From IMG/VR virus record IMGVR_UViG_3300024261_000007, positions 1 to 64,000 of that record: a stretch of 64,000 nt of DNA; one strand, written 5' to 3'. Origin of the DNA: a virus. A program made the translations under genes and the position numbers. Of the stretch, positions 46,937 through 55,422 are shown one piece after another; the first letter of the stretch is position 1, and each line of letters starts with the position of its first letter. The notes beneath the pieces are model-generated. The model saw only the letters and a program-made list of their open reading frames with translations, ran no database searches and was not told the origin of the DNA.

Positions 46937-48564
46937 TGGCTAAAAAGTTAACAAGACAGTCACAAATAAATGAAATTATAAAATGTGGCAAAGACCCTGT
47001 ATACTTTATGAATACGTATTTAAAAATACAGCACCCAATTAGAGGTTTAATTAAATTTAATACGTTTTCTTTTCAAGATGACTGTGTTAAAGAGTTTAAT
47101 CAACATAGATTTAACATTATTTTAAAGTCCAGACAGCTAGGTTTGTCAACTCTAGCAGCAGCCTACTCAGTTTGGCAGTCTATTTTCTATAAAGAAAAAA
47201 ATATTTTAATAATTGCTACAAAGTTAGCAGTTGCACAAAACTTTATAAGAAAAGTAAAGACTTACATAAAATCTATGCCAGGGTGGTTACTTGTTCCGAC
47301 TATAACTGCAAACAATAAACAGCAAGTAGAATTTTCAAACGGGTCACAAATAAAAGCAGTACCTACTTCTGAAGACGCAGGTCGTTCTGAAGCCTTGACT
47401 TTGTTAATTGTAGACGAAGCTGCTTTTGTAAGAAACTTTGACGAATTATGGATGGGTCTATATCCTACACTTTCAACAGGTGGTCGCGCTATAATACTAT
47501 CCACGCCTAACGGTGTTGGTGGTCAATATCACGAAATATATACTAAGGCAGAAAGAAAAGAGAATAAGTTTAATCCTATTAAGTTAATGTGGGATGTGCA
47601 TCCTGAACGTGGTGATGAGTGGTTTGAAAAAGAAACTAAGAATATGTCGCAAAAACAGGTTGCGCAAGAGCTTCTTTGCGACTTTGCTTCTTCTGGCGAC
47701 ACATTTCTTTCAAACGACGTTTTAGAAAATATTCGAATTTTAACTTCCATGCCAATAGAAAAAAGTGGCCCTGAGTACAATGTTTGGTATTGGGAATATC
47801 CTATTGAAGGTGTCAATTATATTATATCAGCAGACGTTGCAAGAGGTGACAGCGGTGATTATTCAACTTTTCATGTTATTAACAACAAAGACAAAACAGT
47901 TGCAGTAGAGTTTAGAGGTAAAATACCTCCAGACCACTTAGGTTCTTTAATATATGACACAGCAAGACGTTTTAATAATGCACAAGTGTGTCCAGAAAAC
48001 AATGCCTATGGGTACTCAGTCTTATCAAAAATTGCTGATCTTGGTTATAAGAATATATTTTTTAACTCTGAAAAAGAAAAATATCGATATCTCTATGGAG
48101 AAGGTAATAATATTGGCAAAGCTGGGTTCAATACAAATAAAGACAGCAGAGAAATTATATTGGCAAACTTTGAAGAGTCCTTGAGGAACGGAAGAATTAA
48201 AACCAAATCAACAAGACTTCACTCAGAATTAAAAACATTTATATGGAATGGTAAAAAAGTTGAAGCTATGAAAGGTTACAATGACGACTTAGTAATGTCT
48301 TTAGCTATAGGCTGTTGGCTAATGGACAGTAATGCTGATACGTATAACGTTTCTCAAATACAACATGCAGATGCAATGTTAAAAGGAATGCAAGTTAACA
48401 ATACACAGGCAGATAAAACAGTTATGAAAACTTTTTATAAAAGCAAACATACAAATGTTGATCCTTTTGTTCCTGTTATGCTCCCTGATCATAAATTTAG
48501 TGGTAATGGTAAAATAACAAAAAAGAATCCTCTCGGGGATCTAAGCTGGCTCATAGGAAAGTAA
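46936..48564 (+). CDS. 17: Large terminase subunit gp17
   Basis: The 542-aa product has both terminase activities. ATPase: an adenine-binding FQDD motif, Walker A SRQLGLST (65-72), Walker B LLIVDEAAF (Asp160, Glu161) and the coupling motif ILSTPNG (187-193). Nuclease: Asp300 in ISADVARGDSGDYS, Glu354 in CPENNAYG and Asp450/Asp451 in GYNDDLVMS. It cuts concatemeric DNA and pumps it through the portal. Length is near T4 gp17 (610 aa). Portal follows after one base. Unlike T4, the sheath and tube genes 18 and 19 are not between genes 17 and 20. Confidence 0.92.
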   Translation: MAKKLTRQSQINEIIKCGKDPVYFMNTYLKIQHPIRGLIKFNTFSFQDDCVKEFNQHRFNIILKSRQLGLSTLAAAYSVWQSIFYKEKNILIIATKLAVAQNFIRKVKTYIKSMPGWLLVPTITANNKQQVEFSNGSQIKAVPTSEDAGRSEALTLLIVDEAAFVRNFDELWMGLYPTLSTGGRAIILSTPNGVGGQYHEIYTKAERKENKFNPIKLMWDVHPERGDEWFEKETKNMSQKQVAQELLCDFASSGDTFLSNDVLENIRILTSMPIEKSGPEYNVWYWEYPIEGVNYIISADVARGDSGDYSTFHVINNKDKTVAVEFRGKIPPDHLGSLIYDTARRFNNAQVCPENNAYGYSVLSKIADLGYKNIFFNSEKEKYRYLYGEGNNIGKAGFNTNKDSREIILANFEESLRNGRIKTKSTRLHSELKTFIWNGKKVEAMKGYNDDLVMSLAIGCWLMDSNADTYNVSQIQHADAMLKGMQVNNTQADKTVMKTFYKSKHTNVDPFVPVMLPDHKFSGNGKITKKNPLGDLSWLIGK

Positions 48565-48565
48565 A

Positions 48566-50584
48566 ATGGCAGAAGATAAAAATTTATTTAAACAACTGAC
48601 GTCTCTTTTTAGATCTGGCCCTGTAGTTAAAAGAAAAGTTAAAAAATTTACAGGGAAGACTTCTTCTAAATCTTCATTAGAGATGTTTAAGAAAGCACAT
48701 AGTGATGTATACAACTCAACACTAAGTGCTTATGGTTCTTACGACCGAATGGCAAGATACTCAGATTTTTCAGAGATGGAAGCAACGCCAGAAATAAATT
48801 CAGCGTTAGATATTTACTCTGAAGAGTGTGTTTCTCCTGACGCTGAAGGGAATCTTTTACACATTCATTCAGACAATAGAATGATTCAGCAATTATTAAA
48901 TGAGTTATTTTATGATACTTTAAACGTTGACTTTAATTTAGTCATGTGGGTAAGAAATCTATGCAAATATGGTGATTTTTTCTTATTTAATGACATTCAC
49001 CCAGAATACGGCGTAATCAACGCTTTTCCAATTCCAATTGCAGAAATTGAAAGAGAAGAAGGCTTCGATCCAGAAGATCCAGGTGCAGTAAGATTTAGGT
49101 GGGTCACACAAGGAAATAGAATTTTAGAAAATTGGCAAGTATCACACCTTAGACTTTTAGGCAACGACGCGTTTCTTCCTTACGGATCTTCTGTTTTAGA
49201 AGGAGCAAGAAGAATATGGCGACAGCTTATCCTTATTGAAGATGCTATGCTTGTTTATCGAGTAATTAGATCTCCAGAAAGACGTGTTTTTTATATTGAT
49301 GTTGGCAATATTCCTCCTGAAAATGTTGCTGATTATCTTGAGCAAGCACAGTCAGCTTTAAAAAGAAATGCTGTTGTTGATAAAACAACAGGACAAGTTG
49401 ACTTAAGATACAATCCACTTTCAGTAGACGAAGATTATTTTCTTCCTGTAAGAGGAGGTGACAGTGGTACAAGAATAGATTCTTTAGCAGGCGGCACAAA
49501 TACTTCTGCTATAGAAGATGTTGAGTATATACAGAAGAAACTCTTTGCTGCACTTAAGATACCTAAGGCTTATTTGGGATATGACGAAGACATTGGTGCA
49601 AAAGCAACTCTTGCTCAAGAAGATATAAGATTTAGCAGAACAATACAGCGAATACAAAAAACAATCATAGCTGAGTTGAATAAATTAGCAATGATTCATT
49701 TGTATACACACGGGTACACAGAAGAGAGTCTGTTAGACTTTGAATTAAAACTTAGTAATCCATCAAGTATTGCTCAACAACAAAAACTGGAGTTAATTAG
49801 ATTAAAGTTTGAAATTAGTAGTCAAGCCCCTGAAGGTCTTATAGACAGAGAGTGGATTAGAAAAAGAATACTTGACCTTACAGATGAAGAAATCGCGAGA
49901 ATAGAAGAAGGAAAAGAGAAAGATAAGCTCCGAGACATGGAACTTGAAACTGTAAAACTCCCAGATTCCGACCAGTTTGGTTTTGGTGATGAAGGAGAAA
50001 CTGAAGGAGAACCAGAACTTGGTGGTGATGCTGATTTAGGCGGTGGTTTAGGCGGTGGTTTAGGCGGTGGTTTAGGCGGAGGCGCTGAAGAACCCGCGGG
50101 TGGTGGATTAGAAGGCTTATTCGCAGGTGACATGAAAAATGGAAAGTTAATGTCAGAAGAAGAACTTAATAAATACGACGACTTATTAGGTGAAGTAGAC
50201 AACGACGAAGATGATGAAGTTTCAGATGAGATTAAAAGTAAAATAGGCAAAGGTGCAAAAGTGTCTAATAATTCAAGAGGAAAGTATAGAAAAAATAACA
50301 ATCCATTAGGTAACGATTGGAATCATAATTCTTCTACTTTTATGAGTGTCGAGCCATCTAAACCTTTAAGCGCTTCCGACTTAATGGATGGCATAATGCC
50401 TCAAAGTCCAGTTGTTAGTAAGTTTATTGACAGACAGTTAAGCTATAGAATGAACAAGTCTTTGGATAATATGTCTAAAAAGCTAAATATACAAAACAAA
50501 TCCAATGTTTTATTAAAAGAAGCAAATAGTATAGAAGAAGACATACTTATAGATGATGATTTAGACGAAAAAGAGGAAAACTAA
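48566..50584 (+). CDS. 20: Portal protein gp20
   Basis: The region YDRMARYSDFSEMEATPEIN followed by SALDIYSEECVSPD is the conserved core of T4-type portals; RSPERRVFYIDVGNIPP and AYLGYDEDIGAKATLAQEDIRF follow in the usual order. The dodecameric portal starts head assembly and is the DNA channel. The protein is 672 aa against 524 in T4. The extra part is a C-terminal extension: a Gly-rich (LGGG)4 linker (about residues 491-506), an acidic segment and a helical end. The sequence LLKE-ANS near the end would fit an L-x-E prohead-protease site, so the extension may be trimmed. Confidence 0.92.
   Translation: MAEDKNLFKQLTSLFRSGPVVKRKVKKFTGKTSSKSSLEMFKKAHSDVYNSTLSAYGSYDRMARYSDFSEMEATPEINSALDIYSEECVSPDAEGNLLHIHSDNRMIQQLLNELFYDTLNVDFNLVMWVRNLCKYGDFFLFNDIHPEYGVINAFPIPIAEIEREEGFDPEDPGAVRFRWVTQGNRILENWQVSHLRLLGNDAFLPYGSSVLEGARRIWRQLILIEDAMLVYRVIRSPERRVFYIDVGNIPPENVADYLEQAQSALKRNAVVDKTTGQVDLRYNPLSVDEDYFLPVRGGDSGTRIDSLAGGTNTSAIEDVEYIQKKLFAALKIPKAYLGYDEDIGAKATLAQEDIRFSRTIQRIQKTIIAELNKLAMIHLYTHGYTEESLLDFELKLSNPSSIAQQQKLELIRLKFEISSQAPEGLIDREWIRKRILDLTDEEIARIEEGKEKDKLRDMELETVKLPDSDQFGFGDEGETEGEPELGGDADLGGGLGGGLGGGLGGGAEEPAGGGLEGLFAGDMKNGKLMSEEELNKYDDLLGEVDNDEDDEVSDEIKSKIGKGAKVSNNSRGKYRKNNNPLGNDWNHNSSTFMSVEPSKPLSASDLMDGIMPQSPVVSKFIDRQLSYRMNKSLDNMSKKLNIQNKSNVLLKEANSIEEDILIDDDLDEKEEN
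50036..50083 (+). repeat. Four tandem 12-bp units in the portal gene
   Basis: TTAGGCGGTGGT is repeated four times in frame (the last unit with two changes) and encodes (LGGG)4, a flexible linker between the portal core and its C-terminal extension. Repeats this uniform change number readily by slippage. Confidence 0.85.
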
Positions 50585-50586
50585 TA

Positions 50587-51420
50587 ATGTCAAAGCACAA
50601 CAAAAAGAGAAATATTGGAATTATATATGAACAAATAATTCAATTTGTGTGTAAGTCTTTGATGGAAAGCAACAATGAAATTGCTGAACAAGGTTTATCT
50701 ATTATAAAAGAGCATTTTAGCGAAGGAACACAGTTAAACAAAGAATATAAACTGTTCAAAGCACTTTCAGACACGAAAGGTGTTTCAGAACACTTGGCCA
50801 ATTCTATTATTTTTGAAGCAAAAAAAGCTTGTAATCACATGTTTAACAATGAAAAGCTTGAAAGAGAAAAAAGTTCTTTAATTAAAAAACTTAACTATAC
50901 TTTTGGCAAAGGCGTTATTTTTGAAGAAAGTGTTAAAAAATATACTGAATATGCAACAATTCAAACTTTGTTAAATGAATGGAGAAATCCTGAGACTGCT
51001 AGCTTTGATTTGACAACAAAATATGAAATTAAATTACACGAGAGTTTATCAAGTTCTCTGCAAGAAGAAAAAACAATTAATGACATTCCTCAAGTTGATT
51101 CAATAACTTATAAATTAATGAACGAAATATTTAGCAAAAAATATTCTTCTTTATTTAATGAAACACAAAATAAAATTCTTAAGCTTTATTCAACTGAAAG
51201 AAACGAAGAATTATTAGAAAGTTTTTCAAATTTAAAAATAAAAACTGGAATGCTTTTAGAAAATTATATTTTAAAGTGCGATAATAAAATATTAAAAGAT
51301 AAATATCAAAAAGTTCTTAACAATATTTCAAAACTTTCAGACGCTGATTTGTCAAAAGAAAATTTGCAAAAATATTTAACTTTATCAAAACTTGAAGAAG
51401 AATTATTAGGAGAAGAATAA
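50587..51420 (+). CDS. Unrecognised head-module protein between portal and protease, 277 aa
   Basis: The product is helical, rich in Lys, Glu, Leu and Ser, and starts NIGIIYEQIIQFVCKSLMES followed by a segment ending FSEGTQLNKEYKLFKAL. I have seen this kind of protein at the same place (portal, this, protease) in other T4-related aquatic phages, but without a function. T4 carries the small core proteins gp67 and gp68 here, so a prohead-core role is a reasonable inference. Two bases separate it from the portal gene, and its stop overlaps the protease ATG. Confidence 0.6.
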   Translation: MSKHNKKRNIGIIYEQIIQFVCKSLMESNNEIAEQGLSIIKEHFSEGTQLNKEYKLFKALSDTKGVSEHLANSIIFEAKKACNHMFNNEKLEREKSSLIKKLNYTFGKGVIFEESVKKYTEYATIQTLLNEWRNPETASFDLTTKYEIKLHESLSSSLQEEKTINDIPQVDSITYKLMNEIFSKKYSSLFNETQNKILKLYSTERNEELLESFSNLKIKTGMLLENYILKCDNKILKDKYQKVLNNISKLSDADLSKENLQKYLTLSKLEEELLGEE

Positions 51421-52022
51421 TGTTAGCTCCAAAACTTATAACTGAATGGTCTACTTTTGATTACGATGTAAATCTTATAAAAGAGCAAAAAGAAGCAGGA
51501 AAGCCTTTAATTATGAAAGGCATTTTACAAAAAGCTGAAACTTTAAATCAGAATGGTCGTGTTTATCCAAGATCTATTCTTGAAAGAGAGATTAGAAATT
51601 ACCAAAAGTTTATCAAAGAAAATAGAGCTTTAGGTGAGTTAGATCACCCAGACTCTTCTGTTGTTGAGCTTAAGAATGCATCTCATAATATCAAAGAAGC
51701 TTATATGGAAGGTAACGTTGTTTACGGCACTGTTGAGATTCTTAGCACACCGAGTGGTAAGATCTTGCAGTCTCTCGTGGAAAGTGGTGTTACTTTAGGT
51801 ATTTCATCACGTGGTGTAGGCAGTACAAGAACTGAAGGCAATATGCAAATTGTACAAGACGATTTTCAATTAATTTGCTGGGACTTTGTTAGTGAGCCTT
51901 CAACCCCTGGTGCATTTATGATGAAAGAAGGCAGAGAAGTTTCTCCTCAATTCATAAACGAAGTATTTAACAAAACAGATAGAATAGATAGAATTTTTAA
52001 TGATATATTGGAGTGGAAATAA
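51420..52022 (+). CDS. 21: Prohead maturation protease gp21
   Basis: The 200-aa product shows the T4 gp21/herpesvirus-assemblin-type serine protease pattern: NGRVYPRSIL (46-54), catalytic His76 in GELDHPDSS, and catalytic Ser129 or Ser130 in LGISSRGVG. T4 gp21 is 212 aa. It sits in the prohead core and, after assembly, cuts scaffold and capsid proteins after L-x-E or I-x-E. The gene overlaps its neighbours by one base on each side (TAATG), and GGAGAAG precedes the start. Confidence 0.9.
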   Translation: MLAPKLITEWSTFDYDVNLIKEQKEAGKPLIMKGILQKAETLNQNGRVYPRSILEREIRNYQKFIKENRALGELDHPDSSVVELKNASHNIKEAYMEGNVVYGTVEILSTPSGKILQSLVESGVTLGISSRGVGSTRTEGNMQIVQDDFQLICWDFVSEPSTPGAFMMKEGREVSPQFINEVFNKTDRIDRIFNDILEWK

Positions 52023-52585
52023 TGGCAATATCACATATACCAAGATCTGTCGGGCACAACTTTGCTCCAGAATACCAAATTAGCGCTGTACCTTTTAACG
52101 CAAAAAATTCTGACGGCAGTAGATTTGTAATTAAAAAAGCAACAGGAAAAATAGTAGGCACAGTAGCAGCAGCAAATGATGGTGATTTAACGGACGATGT
52201 CTGGACAAGAACAGATAATACGTTGTCTGATGATGATCTTAAAGATAATGATGCAGGCAATGCTGATATTGCTAATTTGCATGCTGACTATGGTGTTATA
52301 AGAAAATATGAATTTAAAAAAATAACACAATGGTTACAGTTTAAAACTGTTGGTCAAGCAACTAATGTTTATTTTAGTAGAAAAGAAGCAGTTTCTAGTA
52401 CAACAAATTGCTTAGAATTAGCTGCTAATGAAGAAACATTAATTTTGCCGATTAGATGTGTTAATATTTACATGCCTGATGCTGTTGCTGCTAATCAAAC
52501 AATGCATATTAGAGTAGGATTAACTTCAATAGATAGATCAGAATTTACAGAAATGATAGAAACATTTTTAGGTGATACAGAGTAA
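52022..52585 (+). CDS. Unrecognised head-module protein, 187 aa
   Basis: The start is set at ATG 52022, which overlaps the protease stop and has GGAG 7-10 nt upstream; a GTG at 52013 would add three residues. The protein is beta-rich with a compact look (ITQWLQFKTVGQATNVYFSR, ILPIRCVNIYMPDAV, TMHIRVGLTSIDRSEF), low in charge at the centre, without membrane segments. It could be a head decoration or completion protein because of its place between gp21 and the scaffold genes, but I have no family match. Its stop overlaps the next ATG. Confidence 0.55.
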   Translation: MAISHIPRSVGHNFAPEYQISAVPFNAKNSDGSRFVIKKATGKIVGTVAAANDGDLTDDVWTRTDNTLSDDDLKDNDAGNADIANLHADYGVIRKYEFKKITQWLQFKTVGQATNVYFSRKEAVSSTTNCLELAANEETLILPIRCVNIYMPDAVAANQTMHIRVGLTSIDRSEFTEMIETFLGDTE

Positions 52586-53028
52586 TGGCAAAAGTAAGTA
52601 AAGAATTATTAAAAGAAATAGTAAAAGAATGTCTTGTAGAGATTCTTGCTGAAGGTTTAACAGGAGGCAATACTACACAGTTAAGTGAAAGTATTGAAAG
52701 AGTTTCTTCACGTAAGTCTCGAAAAAGTCCATCTTCAAGGATTATGAAAAACATGTTGCCTTCTAAAAAAGTTGTCAATGAAAAATTTGAAGAAAACACA
52801 AGACAAGTTATTTCTCGAGCAACAAAAGATCCTGTCATGGCAGAATTGTTAGCAGATACTGCAAAGACAACATTACAAGAACAAAATTCTTCAGACCAGC
52901 CAAATAAATTTACTGCTCAACCTCTTGATAGCATTAGCAGAACAGTCGCGGAAAGTGATCCTTCAGAATTGTTTGGAAAATCAGCTTCAAATTGGGCACA
53001 GTTAGCTTTTGCAGGTAGCCCTGAGTAA
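52585..53028 (+). CDS. Unrecognised 147-aa head-module protein, possible core protein
   Basis: It begins with an amphipathic, charged helix (KELLKEIVKECLVEILAEGL) that contains L-x-E sites such as LAE-GL, followed by a Ser/Lys-rich stretch. A tail rich in Gln, Ser and Asp ends in FAGSPE. Such an N-terminal helix with protease sites is typical of prohead-core or packaged proteins in T4-related phages; this is an inference. It ends the group that is coupled to the protease gene, before an 83-nt gap. Confidence 0.5.
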   Translation: MAKVSKELLKEIVKECLVEILAEGLTGGNTTQLSESIERVSSRKSRKSPSSRIMKNMLPSKKVVNEKFEENTRQVISRATKDPVMAELLADTAKTTLQEQNSSDQPNKFTAQPLDSISRTVAESDPSELFGKSASNWAQLAFAGSPE

Positions 53029-53041
53029 TTTTATTTGTTGT

Positions 53042-53057
53042 TGCAAAAAGTTTTGCA
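53042..53057. promoter_or_regulatory. Short palindrome TGCAAAA-AG-TTTTGCA
   Basis: A perfect 7-bp inverted repeat with a 2-nt centre lies 14 nt after the stop of the 147-aa gene in an 83-nt gap. A loop of 2 nt is too tight for a stable RNA hairpin, so a protein-binding operator is at least as likely. No T-run follows. Confidence 0.3.
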
Positions 53058-53111
53058 TACATTCATATATTTATTATTAGACAAAACTAATATAGATGTA
53101 TGGAGTTTGAA

Positions 53112-53390
53112 ATGGCAAGAGCTAAGAAATTAACTAATCGTATGCTGCGTAGACTTATTGCTGAAGAGCGCGCAAGACTTAACGAGACTTTAGAGATGGG
53201 ACTTAAACACCCATCAGAAGCACCAAAAAGAACTCGCGAAGTTCAAGCTGACAAAATGGCAAACACTCTTGAAGATTGTGTAAATTATTATAAAGCTTGC
53301 AAGTTAAAAGAAGCAAAACTTGTTGAGCAATTAGCATTTGTACAAGAAGCAAAGCGTCGTTTAAAGAAAAGACTTTTAAGCAAACTTTAA
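53112..53390 (+). CDS. Small basic head-module protein, 92 aa
   Basis: A helical, strongly charged protein (KKLTNRMLRRLIAEERARLN, ETLEMGLKHPSEAPKRTREV, ending in KRRLKKRLLSKL). ATG 53112 is chosen because GGAG lies six bases before it; ATG 53100 is itself part of that site. Both ends are basic. It has the look of the small T4 core proteins and I recall similar proteins near the scaffold gene in other phages, but no function. L-x-E sites (LIAE-ER, RLNE-TL) could be cut by gp21. Confidence 0.6.
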   Translation: MARAKKLTNRMLRRLIAEERARLNETLEMGLKHPSEAPKRTREVQADKMANTLEDCVNYYKACKLKEAKLVEQLAFVQEAKRRLKKRLLSKL

Positions 53391-53396
53391 TTTGTA

Positions 53397-53415
53397 ATAA
53401 TTAATATTGTAATAA
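53397..53415 (+). promoter_or_regulatory. 19-nt upstream motif shared with 25194-25212, copy 2
   Basis: Exact second copy of ATAATTAATATTGTAATAA, here between the 92-aa and 224-aa genes and 20 nt before the ATG at 53436. GGAG follows as ribosome-binding site. See the first copy for the argument that it is a promoter-like element. Confidence 0.4.
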
Positions 53416-53435
53416 ACAACTAGGAGAATATTCAA

Positions 53436-54110
53436 ATGGTATTTAAAACTGAAGTCCAATCAAGAAACGGAACTCTTTCCATAAATCAGCAAACTACAAG
53501 TCAAAGAACTAAGTTTGGTCAAAGATTTAGAGATAATCTTGGAGTTGCATCTAATAACCTTTTAGGTGCAAGCGGAATATTTTCAGATAGTCCTATTGGC
53601 GTATTTGGAGCAGGTGACTCTGATGATGCTGCTGCTTTAACTAATAGATCTGATAATACTTTCGGTAGTAATGTTTACGAAGCTTTTTCAAACGTTGTAG
53701 ATGGACCGGTTGATTTATCTGGAGGTTTTGGTTTTTCTGCTACAGAGTTAAGTGATATATCTTTAGATTATAAACATGACAAAAATCCTCTTAAAGATGC
53801 TGCAGATGCGTTAACAACAGGTGAGGCTCATAGTGATGTAGGACATAAAAAGAGATTTCTTGGATTTCCAGATCTTGTTCCTCCAGACATTCATACTGTC
53901 AATACAGAAACAGCAGAAACTGCAACAGCTACTTTGAATAAAGATGCAACTGACAATTTTGGTTCAACAACTCCAGGTTACAGAGTACAAGCAGCAACAA
54001 CTGTCTCTGGTTTAGGCTATTTTGCTGTAGATGGTGAACTAAATCAGACTAATGCCTCTAATCCAGATACTCTTGGTCAATACTTTACGAAAATAGGCTC
54101 ACAAGCATAA
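53436..54110 (+). CDS. Unrecognised head-module protein, 224 aa
   Basis: A polar protein rich in Ser, Asn, Asp, Gly and Thr, with few hydrophobic helices, typical of a small structural protein. It ends NPDTLGQYFTKIGSQA. It starts a run of four such genes (to 56184) placed between the protease and the scaffold gene. Similar low-complexity style and the short aromatic C-terminus suggest relation to the next two proteins, although the sequence match is weak. GGAG is well placed before the ATG. Confidence 0.6.
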   Translation: MVFKTEVQSRNGTLSINQQTTSQRTKFGQRFRDNLGVASNNLLGASGIFSDSPIGVFGAGDSDDAAALTNRSDNTFGSNVYEAFSNVVDGPVDLSGGFGFSATELSDISLDYKHDKNPLKDAADALTTGEAHSDVGHKKRFLGFPDLVPPDIHTVNTETAETATATLNKDATDNFGSTTPGYRVQAATTVSGLGYFAVDGELNQTNASNPDTLGQYFTKIGSQA

Positions 54111-54120
54111 GGTTTTTATT

Positions 54121-54840
54121 ATGACAATAGATATTTCAATTAGAACAAGTAATAGTAACGATAAAGAAAAGCATGGTAACGTTTTTCCAAGTCCTCGAGA
54201 TTCTCCTAATCCAGGAGAAGAAATGGGACAAGCAGATGATGCAAGATTAAATGCTTTATTTGGAACTGAAGAAGATTCTTTTTTTAACTCTGATACAAAC
54301 AGTGCTTTTCTTGTCGCAGTTGCTGCTTTATCTGGGCAGGATCACTATAGAATGGGTAATGATAACGATACTTTTATTTACGATGGCAGTAGCTACTTCG
54401 TCAGAAAGCTTTTAGAGGAAAAAGCTAATGCTCAAACGCAAGAGGAAAAAGACTTAATAGGCTTAAAAATAGCAAAGCTTCAAGAGTCAGCTTACCAAGC
54501 AGATGAAACTGTAACAGAATTTAATCCAAGTAATGAAGCAGAAGACGCAAACTTTAATCCAGACTTTGGTGTTGGTAGTGTATCTTGGAGATATATTGAT
54601 CGATCATCAAATAGTCTAAACGATAAGAGTGACGGAAACGATAATGTTGGAAGTAATCAATATCCTAACTTGACATACCCAATGGCTGCAACAAGTTTTG
54701 ATACAGGAAACATTAATTTAGAAGAAAATGTTGCGTATACAAAAGATCAGCCAAGAAATAATAATTTCGGCTCAGATACTCAAACTGCACATGATAAAAC
54801 TTCTACTGATATGTATAGAATATTACATAAATATGTATAG
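54121..54840 (+). CDS. Head-module structural protein, paralogue A, 239 aa
   Basis: The protein shares an order of motifs with the next one: an N-terminal I-S/D-I-R start with EKHG, then a central FNPDFGVGSVSWRYID, then PNLTYP, NFGSDTQ and a final MYRILHKYV. Polar and Asp/Asn-rich; no enzyme motif. The stop codon is created by a 22-bp tandem duplication: without the second unit the frame would end two codons later as HKYDF. It is probably a minor head or neck protein made together with its paralogue. Confidence 0.6.
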   Translation: MTIDISIRTSNSNDKEKHGNVFPSPRDSPNPGEEMGQADDARLNALFGTEEDSFFNSDTNSAFLVAVAALSGQDHYRMGNDNDTFIYDGSSYFVRKLLEEKANAQTQEEKDLIGLKIAKLQESAYQADETVTEFNPSNEAEDANFNPDFGVGSVSWRYIDRSSNSLNDKSDGNDNVGSNQYPNLTYPMAATSFDTGNINLEENVAYTKDQPRNNNFGSDTQTAHDKTSTDMYRILHKYV

Positions 54841-54854
54841 AATATTACATAAAT
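54811..54854 (+). repeat. Perfect tandem duplication of 22 bp at a gene end
   Basis: The 22 bases 54811-54832 are repeated exactly at 54833-54854. The unit encodes the last codons (MYRILHK) of the 239-aa protein, and because 22 is not a multiple of three the second unit shifts out of frame and supplies the TAG stop. Each unit also contains ACATAAAT, close to the late-promoter octamer; after the second unit the sequence reads ACATAAATAC. Confidence 0.9.
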
Positions 54855-54876
54855 ACGACTTTTAAAAGGAATTGTT

Positions 54877-55422
54877 ATGTCTATAAGAATTGATCAACCT
54901 GAAAAACATGGTAAAATAAAACTAGATACATCAAACTTGCCTCGTACTCGACGCCAGTCTGGTGAACCTTTAGGTTTAAGCACTCAAAGAACATATAGCA
55001 GATTTCAAGAAAATATGCAACTAAATAGCGTTGACTTAGAATCTAACGAGCAGTTAACTTATGCTTTTTTTAGAGAACGTAATCACTATTATTCGGAAAA
55101 TCCTTTTAATACATACGACAACTTACAAAATCAGTATATTGGTGGAGAAGCAAAACCAGGTGAAGAATTTAATCCAGATTTTTCTTCAAATTCTGTAGGT
55201 TTTAATTATATTGATATTGTTACTCCTTCTAATAGAGGAGCTGCTAATGACGGTGCTAAATCTGATTCAAAAACACCTAATTTAAAATATCCAAACACAG
55301 AAAATAATACAAATCCTTTGTTTGGTACTGAAACTAACAGTCAGTTTGGTAGTGATGAAAAATCTATTTCTACTCCTGTTGAAAACTATCGAATGATAAA
55401 CTCAAGATATGCAGGAAATTAA
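54877..55422 (+). CDS. Head-module structural protein, paralogue B, 181 aa
   Basis: It shares with the preceding protein the motifs SIR--EKHG at the start, FNPDFSSNSVGFNYIDI in the centre, PNLKYP, QFGSDEK and a NYRM-N-SRY ending. The two therefore arose by duplication. It is shorter because the region between the N-terminus and the centre is reduced. AAAAGGA precedes the ATG, and its stop touches the ATG of the 253-aa gene. A structural role is inferred from position and composition. Confidence 0.6.
   Translation: MSIRIDQPEKHGKIKLDTSNLPRTRRQSGEPLGLSTQRTYSRFQENMQLNSVDLESNEQLTYAFFRERNHYYSENPFNTYDNLQNQYIGGEAKPGEEFNPDFSSNSVGFNYIDIVTPSNRGAANDGAKSDSKTPNLKYPNTENNTNPLFGTETNSQFGSDEKSISTPVENYRMINSRYAGN

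Noticed and set aside
50036-50083. CRISPR-like regular repeats
   Set aside because: The units are contiguous, in frame and without spacers; they encode (LGGG)4. No repeat-spacer array was found anywhere in the window.
49822-50301. Minus-strand open frame with poly-Pro stretch
   Set aside because: Complement of the portal Gly-rich repeat; not a gene.
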